43,409 nucleotides of DNA from Chloroflexaceae bacterium. GTDB lineage: Bacteria; Chloroflexota; Chloroflexia; Chloroflexales; Chloroflexaceae. A program made the position numbers and the translations under genes. Under the pieces are notes generated by a model that saw nothing but the letters and a program-made list of their open reading frames with translations, did not search any database and was not told the DNA's origin. The DNA is taken from positions 1-43,409 of the forward strand of contig JANWYD010000026.1 of NCBI GenBank assembly GCA_025057155.1. The letters run 5' to 3'. This document shows positions 1-8,262 of this stretch, in pieces (position 1 is the first letter of the stretch; each line of letters starts with the position of its first letter).

Positions 1-888
1 ATCTGGGAATTCGACGCTGAAGATGAAGAAAGCGCCTGCCTCGCACAGTGGATTAAGAACGAAGTGCAGGCAGGGAGCTTCGAGCCGCACGAGGTCGCCA
101 TTCTTGTGCGCCAGCGTGCGGATGACGTAGAGGAGCGGCTTGCTCCAATGTTTACGGTGCACGGGCTCAGGCTCCGAAACGTCGCCCGCAAGGTGGGCGA
201 TATTGCCATTCAGGACCTGCTCAGCGAGGATCTCACCCACATTATCCTGCGGCTGCTTCGCCTTGGCGCGTCTGATCGAAGTCCAGAGCACTGGACCGCC
301 GCCCTGCAGGACATACAGGTTCTTGAGGCGATTGATCCTGACGACGAGGTGAAACAGCAACGCATTCAGGAGCGGTTGCAGAAATTTGCGTCCGGGATGC
401 GGCGTCTGCTAAAGCGCCTCGATCCTGTCCCGGAGTCCGCAGTGGACGCTGCGTGCAAGGCACTCAATTTCATTGGAGCGAATCGTCTGCGGCAGGCGTT
501 TCCCGCGTATCAGCGACAACCCGACTTTGATCGGGTGTGGAACGGATTCCTGCTTCTACTACAGGAATCGCTCCAGCAGGCGGGCACGTGGTCGGATGCT
601 CTCGACAGATTTGAGGGTCGGGGCCAGGTCCCGCTAATGACGATCCACAAGAGCAAGGGCCTCGAATTCCACACGATCGTGTTCTACGGATTAGATAATA
701 ACACTTGGTGGAGTCTGACGCCTGATCGCAAGGAAGAGCTGAATTCCTTCTTTGTAGCCTTCACACGCGCGAAGCAGCGGGCCTTCTTCACGCTCTGCAC
801 CAAGCGCGGCAAGCCGATTGACTGGCTGGAAAACTTCCTCCTGCCTGCTGGCGTTCGACGGGTGCGTTTTGAACACAGGAGGAATTAA
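1..888 (+). CDS. UvrD/Rep-family DNA helicase, C-terminal part
   Basis: Partial gene: the frame is open to the first base, so the N-terminus (Walker A and B) lies outside the window; about 295 codons are visible. The C-terminal part carries superfamily-1 motif V (TIHKSKGLEF, nt 640-669) and motif VI (VAFTRAKQ, nt 754-777), which in UvrD/Rep/PcrA enzymes couple ATP hydrolysis to 3'-5' DNA unwinding. The conserved arginine and the KSKG loop are intact. The tail after motif VI is short (about 35 residues), so the usual Tudor-like end of PcrA is absent. It may be a stand-alone helicase or the helicase part of a defence system; the missing upstream sequence would decide. The family call is sure, the specific role is not. 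Confidence 0.85.
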   Translation: MWEFDAEDEESACLAQWIKNEVQAGSFEPHEVAILVRQRADDVEERLAPMFTVHGLRLRNVARKVGDIAIQDLLSEDLTHIILRLLRLGASDRSPEHWTAALQDIQVLEAIDPDDEVKQQRIQERLQKFASGMRRLLKRLDPVPESAVDAACKALNFIGANRLRQAFPAYQRQPDFDRVWNGFLLLLQESLQQAGTWSDALDRFEGRGQVPLMTIHKSKGLEFHTIVFYGLDNNTWWSLTPDRKEELNSFFVAFTRAKQRAFFTLCTKRGKPIDWLENFLLPAGVRRVRFEHRRN

Positions 889-1275
889 TGAGGAAGTCTG
901 GGGCATCGGCACTGTTAACTCCGGTCTCAACTAACATTATCAGTTCGGCTGCGTTGCTCTACCTGCATCAGAGCTGCAAAACTTCACCCGTTAGTTCGAC
1001 ACTCCATCACTACCCGCTGCTTTGGCAGGGCCCGTCAACCTCGCTAACGAGGCCCTGCGCGCGCACCTCGCGCGGCTGGAGTTGCGGGAGGGCATTGCCG
1101 GTCGCCTTTCGTCAAGCCCCGGCGGGGCTTCCACGGCCTCAGCGAGGGCTTATGATGGTTAAGAAATAAAGCCGGTACAGCCCGCGCAGGCGGGCTTCGC
1201 ATCGGTAGCCCGCGGCTTTAGCCCGCAGCGCTCCACAGGACGCTGTATACGGGCAATCCAAAATCCGAAATGGCG
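889..1275. other. Intergenic stretch with a possible decayed coding segment and hairpins
   Basis: No convincing gene. An ATG at 888 behind AGGAGG opens a 93-codon frame, but its composition does not look like protein. Around 1010-1160 two overlapping frames look more protein-like in sequence: YPLLWQGP in one, then VNLANEALRAHLARLE in another, as if a small gene had suffered a frameshift. I do not recognise a family. At 1179-1196 there is a 7-bp GC-rich hairpin (AGCCCGC/GCGGGCT, 4-nt loop) without a T-tract, possibly the end of the helicase transcript. Confidence 0.35.
1255..1271. repeat. GGATTTT-type short repeat
   Basis: AATCCAAAATCCGAAAT just past the stop codon of the minus-strand higA. 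It belongs to a short A/T-rich repeat family (GGATTTTGGATTT on one strand) that recurs at gene boundaries near 10610, 23116, 32340, 33858 and 38141 in this otherwise GC-rich window. Confidence 0.6.
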
Positions 1276-1653
1276 CTACGCCGCCCGTTGCCGCAGTTCA
1301 TAGGGCTGGATCAAGACCTCCGCCGGCGCCCCCAGGCCCTGGTGCAGCTTGCGGATCATCGCCAGCGTCAGGGCCCGCTGGCGATTGAGCACCTCCGAGA
1401 CCCGCGCGCGGCTGCCGATGTATGGCTCCAGGTCACGCCGGGTAAGGCCGCGGCTTTCCATGATGTACTCGATCATTGCAATCGGATCGGGCGCCGTGAT
1501 CGGCACGTGTTGCGCCTCGTAGGCTTCAACCAGCGTGGTGAGCACATCCAGGCGATCACTTTCCGGCGTGCCGAGAGGCGCGGAGAACAGGGTCTCGATT
1601 TCCGCAAGCGCCGCCTGATAATCCCCATCATTGCGAATCGGTCTAATCTCCAT
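1276..1653 (-). CDS. higA: HigA-type antitoxin, XRE-family helix-turn-helix
   Basis: 125 residues. The C-terminal half (about 57-116) is an XRE-like helix-turn-helix: IEYIMESRGLTRRDLEPYIG followed by a recognition helix SRARVSEVLNRQRALT. The N-terminal half contains DYQAALAEIETLFSAP, typical of HigA antitoxins of the long class. HigA binds and neutralises the HigB mRNA interferase and represses its own operon. It starts 14 nt after the end of the toxin gene, in the toxin-first order characteristic of higBA. A degraded second copy of its N-terminal half lies at 3245-3380. The C-terminal ends RQRAA are intact and no frameshift is seen. Confidence 0.9.
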   Translation of the reverse strand: MEIRPIRNDGDYQAALAEIETLFSAPLGTPESDRLDVLTTLVEAYEAQHVPITAPDPIAMIEYIMESRGLTRRDLEPYIGSRARVSEVLNRQRALTLAMIRKLHQGLGAPAEVLIQPYELRQRAA

Positions 1654-1667
1654 GATGACGCCTCCAG

Positions 1668-1961
1668 CTAAACACGCTCCGCGTCAATCTGATCGTATTC
1701 CTGGTGCGTGCCAACAAAACCGATGCAGACAATTCCAAAGTCGTAATTGACGGCCACCACAAGGCGATAGTTGTTCCCGCGGATATTAAAGACTACCCGG
1801 TTATTCGCCAGGATGCTCGCCGTGGCGTAAGTCTTGCGAATATCACCCGGGGTTTTCCAATCGGCGTGTTTTACATCGTAGTACCAGGCTTTCAGCGCCT
1901 GTTCCGCGTCCGCGTGGCGTTCCCAGAACTCTCGCAGGATCTTTTTGGCGATAATGCGCAC
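1668..1961 (-). CDS. higB: HigB-type mRNA interferase toxin
   Basis: 97 residues from a GTG start at 1961, chosen because the protein then begins MRIIAKKILREFWERHADAE, the usual HigB (PF09907) N-terminus. A longer frame from 2021 would begin inside the -35 element of the promoter at 1993-2021, so it is rejected. Conserved features visible are WKTPGDIRKTY, the NNRVVFNIRGNNYRL strand pair and FVGTHQEYDQI near the end. HigB is a RelE-fold endoribonuclease that cleaves mRNA, usually on the ribosome. It is co-transcribed with higA, 14 nt downstream. Confidence 0.88.
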   Translation of the reverse strand: MRIIAKKILREFWERHADAEQALKAWYYDVKHADWKTPGDIRKTYATASILANNRVVFNIRGNNYRLVVAVNYDFGIVCIGFVGTHQEYDQIDAERV

Positions 1962-1992
1962 GGCCTGGCTCGGGCAAGGCGGGACCCTGTCC

Positions 1993-2021
1993 AGTATAGC
2001 ATGTTCCCACAACGGGATCAA
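1993..2021 (-). promoter_or_regulatory. Sigma70-type promoter of higBA
   Basis: Read on the minus strand: -35 TTGATC (2016-2021), 17-nt spacer, -10 TATACT (1993-1998). Transcription would start near 1986, giving a leader of about 25 nt before the GTG of higB. HigA-type antitoxins normally repress such a promoter. Confidence 0.75.
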
Positions 2022-2201
2022 TTCGTGACTTCGACCGAACGCATACTGTTTTCATTTCACCCTCTGGCGCACGACGACAACGCTGCCCGTTGCTCCGCCG
2101 CTCCGCGGCACCGCTCACCCGACGGCTTCCGCACCGGGCCGGCGCTGTTTGCGGGAACGCTGGCGCTCACGCCGCACCCTGCCCGCTGCTTCCTCCGAGG
2201 A

Positions 2202-2227
2202 TTGCACGCATGTTCGTGTGCTATAAT
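2202..2227 (+). promoter_or_regulatory. Extended -10 promoter upstream of the MNT-HEPN pair
   Basis: TGCTATAAT at 2219-2227 is an exact extended -10. A TTGCAC lies at 2202 but only 14 nt upstream, so the extended -10 probably does the work. The nearest downstream frames are the PemK-like remnant (2331) and mntA (2398). The stretch 2022-2330 holds only this and the higBA promoter. Confidence 0.5.
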
Positions 2228-2330
2228 GCGATGTGACAGGCTTGCTCGTTTCGAGGCCCCTGGCGCTGCGCGGTATGGACGATGAAGTTGCGCCGCTCTC
2301 CACCGCCGCTGATTCGAAGGTGGTGTTTGT

Positions 2331-2420
2331 ATGAAGCAGACCGGGCAAGTCGTGGCGTTCCGGTTTCCTCAGACCGACCTGTCGGAGGGCAGCGCCGATG
2401 ACCACCTCGCTTACGTCTAG
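2331..2420 (+). pseudogene. N-terminal remnant of a PemK/MazF-type toxin
   Basis: An ATG at 2331 opens MKQTGQVVAFRFPQTDLSEG. That is the N-terminal strand-loop-strand of PemK/MazF endoribonucleases, typically MKxGxVVLVRFPxTDLxxG followed by RPALVL. After residue 20 the similarity stops, and the frame runs nine more codons into the start of the nucleotidyltransferase gene before a TAG. The rest of the roughly 110-residue toxin is gone. The GGAGG that serves as ribosome binding site of mntA lies inside the TDLSEG codons. Recognition rests on about 20 residues, so it is good but not certain. Confidence 0.6.
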
Positions 2421-2748
2421 ATACCCGCCGGTGACCGATGAACTATTGCGCGAAATAGTGGAGCGCATCCGAGCGACCGGCAACCCGCTCAAAATTGTGC
2501 TGTTCGGCTCGCACGCTCGTGGCGACGCTCGCCCGGACAGCGACCTCGACATCCTGGTGATCGAGGAGTCGGACCTGCCGCGCTACAAGCGCGCGCCGCG
2601 CTACCTGCGCGCGCTTGTCGGTCTGTTTCCAGCAAAAGACGTTGTCGTCTGGACGCCGGCCGAGGTGCAGGCGTGGGCCACCGTGCCCCATGCGTTCGTC
2701 ACGACCGCGCTGCGTGAAGGCAAGGTGCTGTATGAGCGAGGCGATTGA
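2398..2748 (+). CDS. mntA: MNT-domain nucleotidyltransferase, antitoxin of a HEPN-MNT pair
   Basis: 116 residues. The minimal nucleotidyltransferase signature FGSHARGDARPDSDLD sits at residues 36-51, with GS at 37-38 and the metal-binding aspartates at 49 and 51. In studied HEPN-MNT pairs this protein inactivates the HEPN toxin by transferring AMP units to it. The start at 2398 is supported by GGAGG at 2384-2388. Its stop overlaps the HEPN start by 17 nt, so translation is probably coupled. The third acidic residue of the active site may be the aspartate in KDVVVWTP, which I cannot confirm by eye. Confidence 0.88.
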   Translation: MTTSLTSRYPPVTDELLREIVERIRATGNPLKIVLFGSHARGDARPDSDLDILVIEESDLPRYKRAPRYLRALVGLFPAKDVVVWTPAEVQAWATVPHAFVTTALREGKVLYERGD

Positions 2749-3151
2749 CCTGGCGCGCGGCTGGCTGGCCAAGGGGGATAGCGACCTGTTTAGCGCGAGG
2801 CTCATCGCGACAAGCTCTGGCCCATATGATACGGCCTGCTTCCATGCCCAGCAGGCCGCTGAGAAGTATCTGAAGGGACTGCTCGCTTTCGCAGGGCAGC
2901 CGGTTCCACTCACCCATAACCTTGAGGAGCTTGAGCGCTACTGTGCGACGCTCAATCCAGCGCCGGATTTCACGGGGCTGGACCTGACGCAGTTGACCCC
3001 CTACGCCGTCCAGTTGCGGTATGACCCTGGTTTCTGGCCCGATCAGGCTACTGCGGTCGAGGCGCTCGCCCTGGCTGAGCGAGTCCGCACGGCGGTACTG
3101 GCCGTGTTGCCCCAGGCCGCGCATCCGCAGAGAACAAATGCATTCATGTAG
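2732..3151 (+). CDS. HEPN-domain protein, toxin of a HEPN-MNT pair
   Basis: 139 residues from the ATG at 2732; a longer frame from 2615 is not needed. The HEPN helix signature FHAQQAAEKYLKGLL lies at residues 37-51, followed by THNLEELERY, both typical of PF05168. HEPN proteins are all-helical and many are RNases using an Rx4-6H motif. A clean RxxxxH is not seen here, so RNase activity is unproven. It overlaps mntA by 17 nt, in the MNT-first order. Together with higBA and the remnants around it, it forms a toxin-antitoxin island. Confidence 0.85.
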   Translation: MSEAIDLARGWLAKGDSDLFSARLIATSSGPYDTACFHAQQAAEKYLKGLLAFAGQPVPLTHNLEELERYCATLNPAPDFTGLDLTQLTPYAVQLRYDPGFWPDQATAVEALALAERVRTAVLAVLPQAAHPQRTNAFM

Positions 3152-3244
3152 CGCGTCGCTAATCAACGCTGTGCGACTTGCCAAAACTACAACAGAAAAG
3201 GGCGATCAATCCACTTCCACCAGCGGCCCGATCGCCGTCAGGAT

Positions 3245-3380
3245 GTGGTGAGCACATCCAGGCGACCCTTTCCGACGTGCCGAGAGGCGCGGAGAACAGG
3301 GTTTCGATTTCCGCAAGCGCCGCCTGATAATCCGCCTTATTCCGCATTGGTCTGATCTCCCTAGTGACGTCTCGAGCCAG
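3245..3380 (-). pseudogene. Degraded duplicate of the higA N-terminal half
   Basis: This segment is a near copy of 1535-1670, the 5' half of higA. The encoded DYQAALAEIETLFSAPLGT is identical over its whole length, while flanking codons have diverged. At the position of the higA ATG this copy reads AGG on the minus strand, so the start codon is lost. The reading frame is also shifted after the LGTSER segment, and the helix-turn-helix half is missing. No higB copy lies upstream; a PIN-like remnant is there instead. Confidence 0.8.
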
Positions 3381-3416
3381 GGGTTTAGAACATCGATTGT
3401 GGCGGGTAGGCGGAGT

Positions 3417-3640
3417 ATGGCGCAGCTATACGTCAATGAGAATTTCCCACTGCCGGTCGTTGAAGAACCGCGTCGGCGTGCTGACCAGCCACGACAGCGG
3501 TCAGGCGGGGCAGGCAACGCCCGATGAAAAGGTCCTGGAATTTGCTGCGGCTGAAACGCGCATCCTGATCACCCTTAACCGCAAGCATTTCGTTCGCTTG
3601 CAGCGGGTGCGGCCAGACCACGCTGGCATTTGTGGAACAC
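3417..3640 (+). pseudogene. Frameshifted DUF5615 PIN-like toxin
   Basis: The ATG at 3417 begins MAQLYVNENFPLPVVEE, the start of DUF5615 PIN-like proteins (usual form xLxxDENFPxPxVxxLRxxGHDV). The frame then shifts near 3475. The rest of the fold is readable in another frame: GVLTSHDSGQAGQATPDEKV, then FAAAETRILITLNRKHFVRL and PDHAGI. After HAGI the usual final strand (VCTxDxD) is absent. At least one small deletion and a 3' truncation make it non-functional. These putative RNases are normally paired with DUF433 antitoxins; none is visible here. Confidence 0.7.
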
Positions 3641-3760
3641 CTTTGTGCCCCGGCGTCTTTGCGTCATCCGGAAGCCTGGGGGATGATCATCGACGCGAAG
3701 ACACAAAGACGCGAAGAATACATAAAACGATCTTTGCGCCTTCGCGTCATTCCCAAGCCC

Positions 3761-4546
3761 TTACGTGCGCCCGCGGGTGCGCTGGCGCAGGGCCTCGAAG
3801 AGGATAACGCTTCCGGCGATGGCGGCGTTGAGCGACTCGGCGCGGCCAACCATGGGGATGCCGATGCGATGGGTGGCGTGGGCCAGACCCTCCTGGCTGA
3901 CGCCGTGGGCCTCGTTGCCGATGATCAGCGCCACGGGTTGCTTCCAGTCGGCGGCGTAGTAGGGCATAGTCGCCCCCGCTTCGGCGGCGTAGACCGCCGG
4001 GCAGGCGCTCAACTCGGCGCCGATGGCCTCCCAGTCGAGGTCGGCGCGAATGGGCAGGGTGAAGTGCGCCCCCATTGCGGCCCGCAGCACCTTGGGGGCG
4101 TACACATCGGCGGCGCCGCGAGCGCAGAGCGCCAGTCCCACGCCGGCAGCCTCGGCCGAGCGCAGCAGCGTCCCGACATTGCCCGGGTCCTGCAACCCGT
4201 CGAGGACCAGGCGCAGGCCGGGCCGCGGGGCGAGTTCGGGCCAGGGGAAGGCCGCGACCACGCCCTGGGGGTGCCGGGTGTCGGCAGCGGCGGCGATCAC
4301 GGCGGGGCTGGCCTGGTAGCAGGCCGGGCGCCCGGCAAGCCGGGCGAGCAGGTCCGCCCCCTCGGGAGTGCGTTCGAGTTGCTCGGGGGCGTACAGCGCC
4401 AGCCGCGGAGCGACCCCGGCATCCAGGGCGGCGGCGACGAGGCGCACGCCTTCAAGAAAGAGGCTGCGCTCGCGGCGGCGCTCCCGGGGGAGATCGCGCA
4501 GCGAGCGCAGGAACTTGACGTGCGGATTGGCGGTGCTGGAGATCAC
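3761..4546 (-). CDS. TrmH/SpoU-family RNA 2'-O-methyltransferase
   Basis: 261 residues from a GTG start that overlaps the rplT stop codon (GTGA, 4543-4546), so the two are translationally coupled. All three SPOUT signatures are present: motif 1 [20 protein letters not shown], motif 2 [11 protein letters not shown], and motif 3 [20 protein letters not shown] with its trefoil-knot asparagine. The N-terminal [16 protein letters not shown] region is the substrate-binding L30-like domain start seen in rRNA methyltransferases of this group. Such enzymes use S-adenosylmethionine to methylate a ribose 2'-OH, usually in 23S rRNA. Location behind rplT, as in many bacteria, fits a ribosomal role; the exact target nucleotide cannot be told. 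Confidence 0.9.
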   Translation of the reverse strand: MISSTANPHVKFLRSLRDLPRERRRERSLFLEGVRLVAAALDAGVAPRLALYAPEQLERTPEGADLLARLAGRPACYQASPAVIAAAADTRHPQGVVAAFPWPELAPRPGLRLVLDGLQDPGNVGTLLRSAEAAGVGLALCARGAADVYAPKVLRAAMGAHFTLPIRADLDWEAIGAELSACPAVYAAEAGATMPYYAADWKQPVALIIGNEAHGVSQEGLAHATHRIGIPMVGRAESLNAAIAGSVILFEALRQRTRGRT

Positions 4547-4992
4547 AAATCGGCTGATGGGGCGGACGCAGCGCCCTGGGACGCGGCGATGATCACCGGG
4601 CGGGCCGGGCGTCCGCCGACGGCGGCCGGGCGCGGGCCGGCAGGCACGCTCATGGCCGCCGCCACCACGTCGCTAAACGCCCTGGGGTCGCGCACGGCCA
4701 GATCGGCCAGCATCTTGCGATCAATCTCGATGCCGGCCTGCTTCATGCCTGCCACCAGGCGGCTATAGGTGGTGCCGTTAAGGCGCGCCGCGGCATTGAT
4801 GCGCATGATCCACAGGCGGCGAAAGTCGCGCTTGCGATGGCGGCGATCACGGTAGGCATAGGCGAGGGCGTGCATTACCGCCTCGTGGGCAACCTTGTAG
4901 TGGCGGCTGCGGGCGCCGCGGTAGCCCTTCGCCTGCTTCATCAACTTCTTGTGACGCTTGTGCGTCATGACGCCACGCTTGACACGGGCCAT
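4543..4992 (-). CDS. rplT: 50S ribosomal protein L20
   Basis: 149 residues. The first 115 or so are a classical L20: [20 protein letters not shown], then [20 protein letters not shown], the basic segment [20 protein letters not shown], and the globular end with [20 protein letters not shown] and [10 protein letters not shown]20 binds 23S rRNA early in assembly and in several bacteria represses its own operon. The tail of about 30 residues ([16 protein letters not shown] and on) is beyond the usual 117-120 residues, low in complexity, and may be unstructured. A strong GAGGAGG lies 9 nt before the ATG. Confidence 0.96.
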   Translation of the reverse strand: MARVKRGVMTHKRHKKLMKQAKGYRGARSRHYKVAHEAVMHALAYAYRDRRHRKRDFRRLWIMRINAAARLNGTTYSRLVAGMKQAGIEIDRKMLADLAVRDPRAFSDVVAAAMSVPAGPRPAAVGGRPARPVIIAASQGAASAPSADL

Positions 4993-5194
4993 GGTCGGCG
5001 TTCCTCCTCTGTGACGGGCAGGCCAGGGGGTGGCTGCATCCCTGAGCTGCGCCCGATAGAACAGTAAGCAATCTTACTCTATACAAACAGGCCGGGTGAA
5101 GACCTGTTTTCGTCACCTGTGCAGCGAAGCCGCACAGCGTTGAGGGAATGACGCAGGGAGAGCATAGCCCTCCCGAACCCTCCTCCGGTAAACG
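4993..5194 (-). promoter_or_regulatory. Structured rpmI-rplT intercistronic leader
   Basis: 202 nt between rpmI and rplT, unusually long inside this operon (infC and rpmI are 1 nt apart). On the minus strand it contains a hairpin at 5117-5137 (CTGTGC/GCACAG with partly paired interior) and a 7-bp AAACAGG/CCTGTTT stem just downstream. L20 is known in Escherichia coli and Bacillus to bind operon mRNA structures and repress; these stems are candidates, by inference only. Confidence 0.4.
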
Positions 5195-5395
5195 CTACTT
5201 CAGACCGTAAGGCAACGCCACCTTCAGGTGCGAGCGGTTCGCGGGTGACGAGGGCAATCCCTTGCCCCACTGGCGCTGCGAACGACCGGAGCGCTTGATC
5301 TTGTTCCCACGGACGCCCTTCTGTTGCAGCACCTTGCCACTGGCGGTCACTTTAAAGCGGCGCTGGGCGCCCTTGTGGGTTTTCATTTTGGGCAT
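5195..5395 (-). CDS. rpmI: 50S ribosomal protein L35
   Basis: 66 residues, the usual L35 length. MPKMKTHKGAQRRFKVTASG and KRSGRSQR match the family. It lies 1 nt downstream of infC and upstream of rplT, the standard infC-rpmI-rplT order. Confidence 0.96.
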   Translation of the reverse strand: MPKMKTHKGAQRRFKVTASGKVLQQKGVRGNKIKRSGRSQRQWGKGLPSSPANRSHLKVALPYGLK

Positions 5396-5396
5396 A

Positions 5397-6215
5397 TTAC
5401 TTCCTCACGCGGCGACCGAAGTCCTCCTCGTCCTCATCATCAAACTCATCAGCGTCAAACTCATCATCGTCGAGCATGTCATCCTGCAGATCGCCCTCGT
5501 CCTGCAGATCGCCCTCGTCCTCATCATCGAGTTCTTCAGCCTGCAGATCCGCTTCCTCGTCAAGTTGCCCGGCCTGGACATTGGTCTCGTCTTCAAGATC
5601 CTCGTCAGCTTCAGGCGTCGGAGCGCTGGCCGGGCGCTCGGCGGCAACCCCCTGCCGCGCCAGTTTCGCCTTCTCCTTCTGAGCCTGCTGCGCGGCTTTG
5701 AGGACCTTGGGGTTCGGGGCGAGCAAGAGCGACAGCACCCGGCCTTCGAGCAGGGGCTTCTGCTCTACCACGGCGATATCGCGCAACTGCTCGGCGATAT
5801 CTTCCAGCATCTTGCGCCCGATGTCGGGATGCGCCATTTCCCGACCGCGAAAGCGCACGTTGAACTTGACCTTATCCCCCTGGAGCAAGAACTTCCTGGC
5901 CTGGTTCGCCTTGGTGGAAATGTCGTGCTCGGCGGTTTTCGGCATCAGGCGGATCTGCTTCAGATCGGCCTGCTTCTGATTGCGCCGCGCCTCGCGTTCC
6001 TTCTGGCTCTGCTCATAGCGGAACTTGCCATAGTCGAGCAACCGGCACACCGGCGGCACGGCGTTTGGGGCCACCTCAACCAGATCGAAGCCCCGTTCCT
6101 CGGCCAGGGCGAGGGCCTCGCGAATGCCGACAATCCCAACTTGCGCGCCGTTCTCGTCGATCAGCCGCACCTCGCGCGCGCGAATGCGATTGTTGATACG
6201 GAACCGATCCCTAAT
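5397..6215 (-). CDS. infC: Translation initiation factor IF-3, ATT start, long acidic tail
   Basis: 272 residues. The start is ATT at 6213-6215, because an AAGGAG sits 7 nt upstream (6223-6228), an in-frame TGA lies just beyond, no ATG/GTG/TTG exists between, and the protein then begins with the family's RDRFRINNRIRAREVRLI. ATT is the start codon through which E. coli IF-3 discriminates against its own mRNA, so autoregulation is likely. The N domain and C domain (residues about 16-185, with DLVEVAPNAVPPVCRLLDYG and GDKVKFNVRFRGREMAHP) are normal. A further tail of about 80 residues is dominated by Asp and Glu and includes an exact 18-bp tandem duplication (5483-5500 and 5501-5518). The protein ends in the basic GRRVRK. 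Tails are known in some IF-3s, but this one is long. Confidence 0.95.
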   Translation of the reverse strand: MRDRFRINNRIRAREVRLIDENGAQVGIVGIREALALAEERGFDLVEVAPNAVPPVCRLLDYGKFRYEQSQKEREARRNQKQADLKQIRLMPKTAEHDISTKANQARKFLLQGDKVKFNVRFRGREMAHPDIGRKMLEDIAEQLRDIAVVEQKPLLEGRVLSLLLAPNPKVLKAAQQAQKEKAKLARQGVAAERPASAPTPEADEDLEDETNVQAGQLDEEADLQAEELDDEDEGDLQDEGDLQDDMLDDDEFDADEFDDEDEEDFGRRVRK

Positions 6216-6366
6216 GGCCTGACTCCTTCGTCTTCATAATCTTGCCCGACCATAAGCGCATCTGCCGCTCACTGAGCGGCAGGGCCATGCGTAAGCGACA
6301 TGTGCGGGTCGCAGCGCCTCTCCTTCCTCTCTTCAGTCGGGCGAGCCACCCATTGCCAATATCGAA
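6216..6366 (-). promoter_or_regulatory. 5' leader of the infC operon with a strong hairpin
   Basis: About 150 nt lie between the predicted start of transcription and the infC ATT. They contain a near-perfect hairpin at 6262-6282 (CTGCCGCTCA/TGAGCGGCAG), extended by outer GCAT/ATGC pairing. No T-tract follows on the minus strand, so it is not an obvious intrinsic terminator. An autoregulatory element like the L20 leader upstream of infC in Firmicutes is a possibility. Confidence 0.4.
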
Positions 6367-6371
6367 AAACC

Positions 6372-6400
6372 ATTATAACAGTCTCAAGGCAGGGCGTCAA
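6372..6400 (-). promoter_or_regulatory. Near-consensus promoter of infC-rpmI-rplT-trmH
   Basis: Minus strand: -35 TTGACG (6395-6400), exactly 17 nt, -10 TATAAT (6372-6377). It is one of the best promoters in the window, as expected for a ribosomal operon. Confidence 0.85.
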
Positions 6401-6523
6401 ACGCTTTCATCCGCAACAGTGTACATCCGCCGATTACATCCTCACCGCAGCGAGCGCGGAGGGTTTCACCAGGCCTGTGCTCCGGGTGTCTCCGGATGCG
6501 CCGGGGTAAACCGGAACAGGCGC

Positions 6524-7821
<1,298 letters not shown>

Positions 7822-7825
<4 letters not shown>

Positions 7826-8037
7826 GGCGCGACCCTCCGCGCCAGCGCCTCATAGACGCCGACATCCGGCAGCAGCCGCCAGTACCGCGCCTCGCGCAGA
7901 ACCTGCCAGAAGCGCTGGAGATCCAGCCCCGTCAGGGCGATACCGAGGAAGACCAGGCTAATCCTGAGGCCGATCCAGAACTTCCAGCTACGCAAAGACG
8001 CCTCCGCAGGCCACAGTGGACAATCCAACCCGCTCAT
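7822..8037 (-). pseudogene. Truncated lysylphosphatidylglycerol-synthase-like (flippase) membrane protein
   Basis: 71 codons. Residues about 17-50 (SWKFWIGLRISLVFLGIALT, then GLDLQRFWQVLREARYWRLL) look like the first membrane helix and following amphipathic segment of LPG-synthase/AglD2-type TM proteins, which have about 300 residues. After LLP the sequence becomes DVGVYEALARRVAP and stops. Either the body of the gene has been deleted and joined to another tail, or this is a small membrane protein in its own right. Its stop overlaps the oxidoreductase start by 4 nt. Confidence 0.5.
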
Positions 8038-8173
8038 CTTACCCGGTCAGGCGCACCATTGTCAACGCGCCTCCGGCGTTCGAACGCAACGTCGAGAAAC
8101 ACCCGTCAGGCGCAGCAACGCCGCGCGTCATTGACGAGGCGCTCACTGCAGCCGCGGGACTTCCACAAGGCTC

Positions 8174-8201
8174 TTGAAAAATAGAACAGACGTGCTATAC
8201 T
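8174..8201 (+). promoter_or_regulatory. Promoter of the 56-residue protein gene
   Basis: -35 TTGAAA (8174-8179), 16-nt spacer, -10 TATACT (8196-8201), with an extended TGC in front of the -10. The gene begins about 55 nt downstream of the expected start site. Confidence 0.65.
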
Positions 8202-8262
8202 GTAAGCGGGCAACGGCGAACATATTTGCCCCAACCGCAACTGACCTCGAAAGGTGGCGGAG

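Noticed and set aside
888-1169. 93-codon frame starting at ATG 888 behind AGGAGG.
   Set aside because: Residue composition and lack of structure argue against a gene; the AGGAGG is probably coincidental, although a decayed gene may lie nearby.
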